A stretch of 64,000 bases of DNA from Juglans regia (Eukaryota; Streptophyta; Magnoliopsida; Fagales; Juglandaceae): positions 12,937,423 through 13,001,422 of the forward strand of contig NC_049902.1 of NCBI RefSeq assembly GCF_001411555.2, read 5' to 3'. This document shows positions 57,197-64,000 of this stretch, in pieces. A program made the position numbers and the translations under genes. The notes below the pieces were generated by a model. The model was not told the origin of the DNA. It ran no database searches and saw only the letters and a list, made by a program, of their open reading frames with translations. The stretch's first letter is position 1. Each line of letters opens with the position of its first letter.

Positions 57197-60100
57197 TTAC
57201 CAATAATCCGAACAAGAACACTTCCCACCGCTAAAATGGTGAAACCGGTATGGATCCCTTAAAGTGATTTTCCGCCCAACAGTTCCACTAACAAACTTGT
57301 AAAAAGAATGGCAATCACCACAAACACGAAGATTCTTGAAAATCCTGATGGGTGAACCTTCTGGAGTATAGATCAACCCAAATGCTAGGGCAATTCGCTC
57401 ACTGTGGTTCCAAAGATTGTGCTCTTTTTGTTCTTCATCCATATCATGCAGTGAATAGGTTATATCAGGAACATAACCTGCTTCTTTAATCATCTTCCTA
57501 AGCTCTCCCAACTTGGAGAATATTTGCTTGGTCTCTGGATGGGACTGATCTCCCATTCCGAAAGAACTCACCTTATTTTTCAACTTTACCCAACTGCACG
57601 CAGGCTTCTTCTTTATGCTGTTAAATCCCATTAGCCTTCTGACATTCTCTACGTCCTCCCATCTCCCAGTAGTTGCACAGACATTTGAATAAAGAACATA
57701 GGCTGAGTCATCTGATGGAGCTAACTCAAAAAGATGTCCAGCAGCTTTCTTTGCAAGCTCCACATTGCCATGAATTTTACATGCAGCCAGCATGCTCCGC
57801 CATACCAAATCATTCGCTGGGACTGGCATCTCTTTGATAAAATTTTCAGCCTCAGCAAGCCTTCCTGATCGCCCAAGAAGGTCTATCATGCATGAACAGT
57901 GCTCTATTCCTGCTGGGATACCAAATTCTCTAGTCATTGAAGCATAGTACGCAAGACCCTCACCTACAAGACCCGCATGACTGCATGCAGATAGAAGAGA
58001 GACAAAGGTAACATGGTCAGGTTTCACCCCCAGCTTTAGCATTTCATCAAAAGTATCCCTAGCCTTCTGGAAACATCCATGTCTTGCAAAAGCTGATATC
58101 AAAATGTTCCATGCTAATCGTGACCTGTAGCCTGGTAGGGGAAGTACTCGTAGCACATCGTCTATTTCTCCACATTTTCCATACATATCCATCGCAGTAT
58201 TTATAACATAATGATCTGAGTCAAACCCAAGTTTAATTGCCAAGCTGTGAAGCTGCTGGCCTTCCTCCAGCATAGCCAAATCAGCACTAGCAGCAAGAGC
58301 TAAAGAGAAGCTGAACTGATCTAAATCTAGTCCAGCATGTCTCATTTTGGCAATAAGGATAAGAGCCTCTTCCCCTTGGCCATAATGAGCATTTGCAGCA
58401 ATTATAGAATTCCACGTGATAGAGTTCTTAACAGTTAAATGACAAAAAATGTAATTACTTGAATTCAGATGCCCACACTTGGCATACATTGTGATAAGGG
58501 AATTCTGCACATACAGGTCTGATTCGAATCCTGTCTGAACTATATGTGCATGGATAGGCATCCCGTGTTTTAGTAGATTATCAGCAGTAAAGCAAGCACC
58601 AAGAACATTCACAATTGTAATGTAGTTTGCAGGTATACCATCTTTTCTCATGAATCTAAAAGCTTCTACTGCTTCATCCGGTTGTGCATTTTCGGAGTGA
58701 CCACCTATGAGTGCATTCCATGTTACTTCATCTCGATTGCGAATTGTTTGGAATACTTTTCTAGCATCAGCCATCATACCAGATTTTCCATACATAGAAA
58801 CTAATGCATTGCCAACAATCGAGTTGTCATGCAAGCCAGCAAGGGTTACAAAGGCATGAACACTCTTGCCTACAACAAGAAATTCAGGATCTGAACAGGC
58901 AGCCAAGAGATTTGTAAAAGTCACATGATTTCTTGCTTTTCCCACCCGAATCATTTCCATAAAAAGTTCTAAGGCATACTGGAACTTGTGATCCTGAACG
59001 TAGCATGTCATCATGGAGTTCCACGAGATCAAGTCCTTTTCTGGCATCGCGTGAAATACCAGCTCTGCATCCTCACTTCTTCCAGCCTCAGAGTACATAT
59101 TTATAAGAGTATTGCATACACAAACATTCATTTCTAGCCCCATTTTTACAATTAGACAGTGAATACCTCTGCCCCACTTAAGATTATCTACAGAACCGCA
59201 CACTGTTAACAAAGTTGAGAGTGTTGTAGAATCTATCTTGTTATGGACATAAGACATCCAATAAAAATATCTTAATGATTCGCCAAAAAGTCCATTATGT
59301 GTATTTGCAGCAATCACTGAGTTCCATGATATCGTGTCATGTTCATCCATGTGATCAAACACATGGCAGGCTGCCTCCATTTGGCCAAAACTACCAAACA
59401 TTGATATGAGGGAGTTTCCCACAGAAACATTAGTCTCTAACCCGGACTTTACAACATCCCCAAGAACTTGATTACCCAATAGTTCATCTCCAAGCATCCC
59501 ACAAGAACTTATTACTGCAGCATGTGTGTTCTCATTGCAACATACCCCTTCACGCTTCATAAGCCGATAGATATCTATAGCTTGTCCCAAATCTCCGCTA
59601 TCTGAGAATCCAACAATCAACGAAGTCCAAGTGACTACATTCCGCTCAGGCAACTCCTCAAAGAGCTTCAGAGCGGAAGAAACAGACCCATAGGTGAAAT
59701 AAAAATTCAAAAGAGAAGTCCCTACAAAAACATCACACGGAAATCCAATCTTAAGGGCAAAACCATGGACTTGAAGTCCTTCATCTAACATACAATCCGA
59801 CCTCTCACATGCCGTTACCAAGCTAGCAATCAAAAACCCACCTGGCTCGACACCATGTACGCACATTCCACGAAAGAATCCAAAAGCTTCTGGGTACAGA
59901 CCCACTCGAACAAAACCTGACATCATGTTATTCCACGAAGCTTCGTTTCTATGAGACATTTGATCGAACACGTCCCAAGCCCACCGTATATGACCAAACT
60001 TTGAATACATATTTATTAAAGTGTTCGAATGAAAGATACTCAAACGCACTAATCCCTTCATGCAGAGTCCATGCACTGCTCTCCCAACGATTTCCTCGGT

Positions 60101-60394
60101 AATATCTGAGAAACCTTTTCGAGCAAAGCTCGAGATTTTGGGGTTGGGATGGTTTGAGAGGAATGGAAAGCCATGCTTTGCGGGCTCTTCTATGCATGGG
60201 ATAGAAATGTGTACAGTCTTGAAGTGATTTAGGGGAGGAAAAGAGGGTGGAGAGATGATTGTGGGGAGTGTGAGAGCTGGAGAGAGTTTTCTACAGCACC
60301 TAGCCAGCTCTGGTATTGGTCGTTGAGACTCGGGAATGACAAAGGGAGAAAAGAACAAAAGACAAAAAACCGTTTTTTCGATGCCTGTTGTCAA
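57197..60394 (-). CDS. PPR protein, PLS-DYW class, 1065-codon frame
   Basis: Pentatricopeptide repeat proteins of this class bind organellar transcripts and edit C to U. The intron-less frame has about 20 PPR units of alternating P, L and S type (IFHSNTLINMYSKFGHIRWA, 'DVFDQMSHRNEASWNNMMSG' and repeats onward), then E/E+ motifs (VWRSMLAACKIHGNVELAKK) and a complete DYW deaminase domain. The latter has the PG box (GYVPDITYS), HSE (zinc and catalytic Glu), CGDC and the terminal Asp-Tyr-Trp. From memory it resembles Arabidopsis At1g16480. The first codon of the frame is TTG (60394), directly preceded by an in-frame TAG. The first in-frame ATG is codon 112, inside the conserved region. The true start may be an upstream exon or a non-AUG codon. 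The N-terminal 80 residues (Ser, Pro and basic) look like an organelle transit peptide. Confidence 0.9.
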   Translation of the reverse strand: MTTGIEKTVFCLLFFSPFVIPESQRPIPELARCCRKLSPALTLPTIISPPSFPPLNHFKTVHISIPCIEEPAKHGFPFLSNHPNPKISSFARKGFSDITEEIVGRAVHGLCMKGLVRLSIFHSNTLINMYSKFGHIRWAWDVFDQMSHRNEASWNNMMSGFVRVGLYPEAFGFFRGMCVHGVEPGGFLIASLVTACERSDCMLDEGLQVHGFALKIGFPCDVFVGTSLLNFYFTYGSVSSALKLFEELPERNVVTWTSLIVGFSDSGDLGQAIDIYRLMKREGVCCNENTHAAVISSCGMLGDELLGNQVLGDVVKSGLETNVSVGNSLISMFGSFGQMEAACHVFDHMDEHDTISWNSVIAANTHNGLFGESLRYFYWMSYVHNKIDSTTLSTLLTVCGSVDNLKWGRGIHCLIVKMGLEMNVCVCNTLINMYSEAGRSEDAELVFHAMPEKDLISWNSMMTCYVQDHKFQYALELFMEMIRVGKARNHVTFTNLLAACSDPEFLVVGKSVHAFVTLAGLHDNSIVGNALVSMYGKSGMMADARKVFQTIRNRDEVTWNALIGGHSENAQPDEAVEAFRFMRKDGIPANYITIVNVLGACFTADNLLKHGMPIHAHIVQTGFESDLYVQNSLITMYAKCGHLNSSNYIFCHLTVKNSITWNSIIAANAHYGQGEEALILIAKMRHAGLDLDQFSFSLALAASADLAMLEEGQQLHSLAIKLGFDSDHYVINTAMDMYGKCGEIDDVLRVLPLPGYRSRLAWNILISAFARHGCFQKARDTFDEMLKLGVKPDHVTFVSLLSACSHAGLVGEGLAYYASMTREFGIPAGIEHCSCMIDLLGRSGRLAEAENFIKEMPVPANDLVWRSMLAACKIHGNVELAKKAAGHLFELAPSDDSAYVLYSNVCATTGRWEDVENVRRLMGFNSIKKKPACSWVKLKNKVSSFGMGDQSHPETKQIFSKLGELRKMIKEAGYVPDITYSLHDMDEEQKEHNLWNHSERIALAFGLIYTPEGSPIRIFKNLRVCGDCHSFYKFVSGTVGRKITLRDPYRFHHFSGGKCSCSDYW

Positions 60395-60416
60395 GCGACA
60401 CTAACCATGTCGCTTG
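60392..60416 (-). promoter_or_regulatory. Hairpin and 5-codon upstream ORF at the PPR start
   Basis: Perfect 9-base arms, caagcgaca (60392-60400) and tgtcgcttg (60408-60416), with a 7-base loop. On the minus strand the only nearby ATG (60408-60406) lies at the loop and opens ATG GTT AGT GTC GCT TGA. The stop of this mini-ORF overlaps the TTG with which the long PPR frame begins. It could influence initiation; that is inference. Confidence 0.5.
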
Positions 60417-62334
60417 TCTAGAATCTAGATGAGCAGCTGAGGCCCTTCACATTTTTATTTTTTAAAAATAACTTTCATGACAATAGTAATCAATATAACG
60501 GTTTAATAATAATAATAATAATATGATTTTCTTTTTTTTTCAAATTGTATTTCATTCCATCAATCGATCATGTCCTTCCTCGTTGGAGTCTTTTGCTTCT
60601 TCAGTAGGACATCCTCCCACTACCTCATCTTCTATTTCTTTACAAATAAAGAGGAAGTATGAGTTGAACTTAGGGTCTTAACGAGTCTAATTTGAGTTAA
60701 TAGTGGGAGAAAAGATATTTATAACTGTAAATTGTGTAATTATCGCATAATCGTTTTGAAAAAAGTGAATAAAACATAAGACCCACATGAAAAAAATTAA
60801 TTTTTTAATAATGGACCATACTCTTTTTCAAAATAATTACGCAACGTTTACACATTTCACGATTGTATATAAAATTAATCTAATAGTGGATGCTCAAGTA
60901 TTATTCGTTTAATTTTTATTTAAACACTAGTCAAACTCAAGCTTTTCAACATGTTGGATACTTTGTTAACGAATAACCCATTTAATATTCAATCGAGTTC
61001 AAGTTTATTCACGAGCTGTTTCATTTAGATAAAGTAAATTATTATCATTTTATCTACAACTTTTGACAAACAAACTTTGAATTTTTGGTAATATCTTTAT
61101 AAAGTTTATATATACACATATCAATAATTAAATTCATAAGGATTCAAGTAACATATTATATACTAAAAACATAATTTCCTTTAATATTTTTAAATATTTA
61201 AAATATTCCATTGTAAATATAGATATATACAAAATAAATAAATAAGAAGTTATTCCAATTTATGCATGCTTAGACAAGTTGTATCTTTTAATAATTAATA
61301 ATAATTGTGTTGCGATCTCAAGTGACTTGTTGAGTACAATTGTTTCTTTAGGACCCTAGTTGAACTAAAACATATTCTTAAAATAACAAGAACAAAAGAT
61401 GGCCAAGAGGCCAATCATCAAAACATCCATCTAAGTCAAGTGAATGATGTTTGGAGCTTTCATATCTAATCATTGTCTTGCTGTATTAATATTTTTTGTT
61501 TTTGTTAAAAAAGGATGTAGAAGGGAAACCACCTTATTAGCGGGAACAATAATCCATGACAAAGCTTGAAAACCTCGTAAAAGTCAAGGTGATACCAATT
61601 TATGTGATTATTACAACTTTTCTCATGAATTACCATTCCAAACTCACTTACCTATAAACTTTTGATTGAATCCTAACTGACTCAGTTTAAAATTCTAGGA
61701 GAGATCAGATGGATTGCTATTTAATAAAAAAGGATTAACTAAAATGAAAGACACATATACAGGTCTTTGAATTTTTATGGATAAACATTAAATTCAGTGA
61801 CGATTTTTATTTTTATTTTTATGGAAGAACAAATAAATCTTTAAAATTGGGATCCGATCAAGTACTTGAAACGGAAAATTATTAAAACCTTCACCTATCT
61901 GAGCCTATATATCTATCCCATCCAGTACTTGTGGCTGACCAAACCATAACAACAGGTTTTTACTTGCCCATGTTTCCCTCTAAACTCAGTGCTCATTGCT
62001 CACCTGAAAATGACATCTGAGAACCATAACATTTAATTTCAAAAAAGGAAAAAAAAAAATCTAAGCCTCTGATAAACCATGAGCAAGTCAATCTCCTAAG
62101 TATAGTCTCCTGCATTTAAGGCAGATGCGAAACCAAACGCTAAATATCATTAGCCTGCGCTTCAGTGTTCTGAGATGAAAGGCGCTGCACATCTATGCTA
62201 CTTAGCCTCGGGGGCTTCAAGTATCATATACATCAAGAAAATACAAATATTCTTCTTAAGCACACTGCAAGTCCATAACCAAAGAAAAAAAATATATATA
62301 ACAAGTAGGAATTAGCCAGTGCCATACTTTCTTG
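60417..62334. other. Intergenic between the SCI1-like and PPR genes
   Basis: AT-rich, without long frames. It includes an AAT microsatellite (60507-60521), the presumed PPR promoter (60417-61000) and, at the right, the presumed 3' UTR of the SCI1-like gene (about 62000-62334). No repeat family is recognised. Confidence 0.5.
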
Positions 62335-63217
62335 CTACCCTTTGATTTTCCAGTGATGGGATGTCCGGGGCCCTCTGGTAATGCCCTCATAGTAACGGGA
62401 TTCAAGCTTTTGCTTGTTCCAAGCCTTGACAAAGTCCGAGAACAGTTCGTGTGCAGACTCAGATGAAAGCTCAGAGAAAAACACATTTTTCTCTTCTTTC
62501 AACCAGGTAGCAAATTCATTATTCTTAGAGAAATAGTCATCATTGCTAAGCTCTTGGACCTCGTGCTTCTGAAAAACAACATAAAAAAACTACTAGCATC
62601 AGCGGATAGATACACATGGCCAATGGATAAATTTGGACATCGGTAAAACCATACACTAACTGGTAAATTTTCAACACTAGTAGAGATAAAACAGTAAAAA
62701 TCCCCATAATCTAGCAATTCCTTACTTCACTTATCTAGACCGCAATAGCCTTATCAAAGAATGTGCAAACAAATTACATATTATGCAGTCTGCGACAAAG
62801 ATGGTCTCATGGTCTCAATCAAACAAAATAAGAAAGAGAGAATCTGTTTCAAAACCTTTGATAAGAATGTAATCAAAACCTTCAATTTTCAAGTTACATA
62901 CTCCGCTTTATAATCTAAACACCAGGTGCTCCTAATCTGGATCTTGGCAGCTAAAATTTGTGATGCATGATAACAGCAGGAATGGCAAACAATGAATTAA
63001 TCTCAGACAATCTTAGCAAACAGTAGATGATTTTCAATTAAACAATGGGAAGGTCTAAGTGGCAAAGAGAGTAAAGAACCGTAACAAGTGATATAAGGAA
63101 TTTTTTTCAATATATAACATTTGTGCAAACTTAGGGAGTATGGGAATCTAAGAGGACTTACCAAGTGGCGATCACTTTTGTGATTTTTACTTTTGTGTTT
63201 ATCTTTGGACTTCTTTT
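62335..63217 (-). CDS. SCI1: SCI1-like protein (stigma/style cell-cycle inhibitor 1), 3' exons
   Basis: SCI1 is a small nuclear plant protein with a Lys/Arg-rich N-terminus and a conserved C-terminal block; in tobacco it limits cell proliferation in the pistil. Two exons are present: 63162-63217 (56 nt, KKSKDKHKSKNHKSDRHL) and 62335-62568 (234 nt, from KHEVQELSNDDYFSKNNEFA through 'TWLKEEKNVFFSELSSESAH' and 'FVKAWNKQKLESRYYEG' to the stop TAG). The intron of 593 nt has GT-AG borders (donor gtaagt) and joins in phase. The first exon(s), with the start codon, are not in the window. No stop or frameshift is seen, so the gene is probably functional. Confidence 0.85.
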
Positions 63218-64000
63218 CTGAGGCAACAATAACAGGTCAATAAGATAATTTTGCCATGAAGAACCTTAATCCAACAGTGTAAGAAATGAGCAACCATAAC
63301 GACTTTTATAATTGGCACAAACAGATACTATGCATGAAGGACAAAGATGGAGTAATTACTAGATATTAATACATAAATCATGACAAAAGGCAACTAGAAA
63401 AATCCACCCCCCCCTCCCCTCTTGTTTCTAGGCATCCATAACATGAATGATTCAGTGGAACATAATAAGATTGGAGGAAAAGTCAATTATCTAAAGGTTA
63501 CAATTCATGGAATATAATACACAATCAAAGACTTTCTAAATTATGTGGTTGAAGCCACAGTAACCAAGAAAAATTATTCGTATTAGTTATTTCTGTCAAC
63601 AGGTATATTTTTTGGCTCGCTTGCCACATGTTTGTTACTCTCAAGGATCCCAACCATACAGCAAGATTTGCCAATCCATTCCAGGCTTTGGCCTCCAGAA
63701 CCAGAATCATATCAATCCTAAATGACTTGCCAGGAAGACCATTAGGCCATGCAATCAACGGCTCAAATCTCATTAGGAAGGGGCTCTTGAAGATCATTAA
63801 GCAGAGAGACTGATTTGGCTAACTATGTCGAAAAGATTTTTTTCTCTCTCCTAACTTTTTCTCTCCATACATATGAGAAAAACGATGTCTCATTTCGACG
63901 GTGCTAATTTCCTGTTAACCATGGTCGAGTTCAGTGGTGTTTAGCACAGTTTCTTCATTGCTTTATGAGTAGTTGCGTCATGATGGGGTCGAGTAGGAAT
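63218..64000. other. Intron and upstream part of the SCI1-like gene, or intergenic
   Basis: The acceptor of the 56-nt exon is at 63218-63220 (minus strand ...gcctcag). I searched the rest for a Lys/Arg-rich first exon and found none, so at least one exon lies past 64000. A plus-strand 61-codon frame at 63628-63813 has no family that I recognise. Confidence 0.5.

Noticed and set aside
63525..63813. 90-codon minus-strand and 61-codon plus-strand frames
   Set aside because: They overlap on opposite strands. Neither fits SCI1 or any family I know, and neither has splice sites matching the SCI1 acceptor phase.

Overview
This window is a stretch of plant nuclear DNA. It has spliced genes with GT-AG introns, Copia and Gypsy LTR retrotransposons, plant-type L1 LINEs carrying an RNase H domain, a tRNA-derived SINE, hAT and MULE remnants and many small MITEs. 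The recurring MITE with a 'gatgagatgagttgag' core looks like one I associate with walnut, hickory and related woody dicots (Fagales/Juglandaceae). That placement is from memory and is not proven by the sequence.

Layout. 1-6225: a decayed LINE split by a full-length Copia element (929-5849). 6909-8640: a minus-strand, gag-only Copia derivative with an open gag frame. 9386-15346: two more broken Copia copies of one family, a SINE inside an LTR, and a pair of LTRs in inverted orientation around a tandemly duplicated chimeric segment. 15347-16932: LTR-type repeats. 17695-30828: six well preserved exons of a minus-strand LRR receptor-like kinase gene (LRR-VIII-2 type). They cover only the signal peptide and first LRRs; the malectin-like, transmembrane and kinase parts are absent. 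Its second intron is about 10 kb and holds a 5.8-kb LINE, which itself holds a MITE. 32995-35262: a non-autonomous hAT element with 12-bp terminal inverted repeats and an 8-bp target duplication. 35990-41677: a near full-length minus-strand LINE with an 18-bp target duplication and a TA-repeat tail. 42579-47513: a full-length minus-strand Copia element with a 5-bp target duplication. 47786-56530: a diverged repeat present twice (about 740 bp), LTR-type repeats, minisatellites, GA microsatellites, a MULE transposase fragment, a second hAT fragment and a Gypsy remnant.

Only two host genes look functional, both on the minus strand at the right end. The first is a large intron-less DYW-class PPR gene (57197-60394), probably an organellar RNA editing factor. 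The second is the 3' part of an SCI1-like (stigma/style cell-cycle inhibitor 1) gene (62335-63217), whose first exon(s) lie beyond the window. They are unrelated in function and I see no operon-like cooperation.

I found no clearly new biological system. The observations I rate highest are the PPR frame with no in-frame ATG in its first 111 codons (next to a hairpin and a 5-codon upstream ORF), the truncated LRR gene with every splice phase preserved, the inverted LTR pair, the gag-only Copia with an open frame, and the hAT element carrying an exon-like segment.
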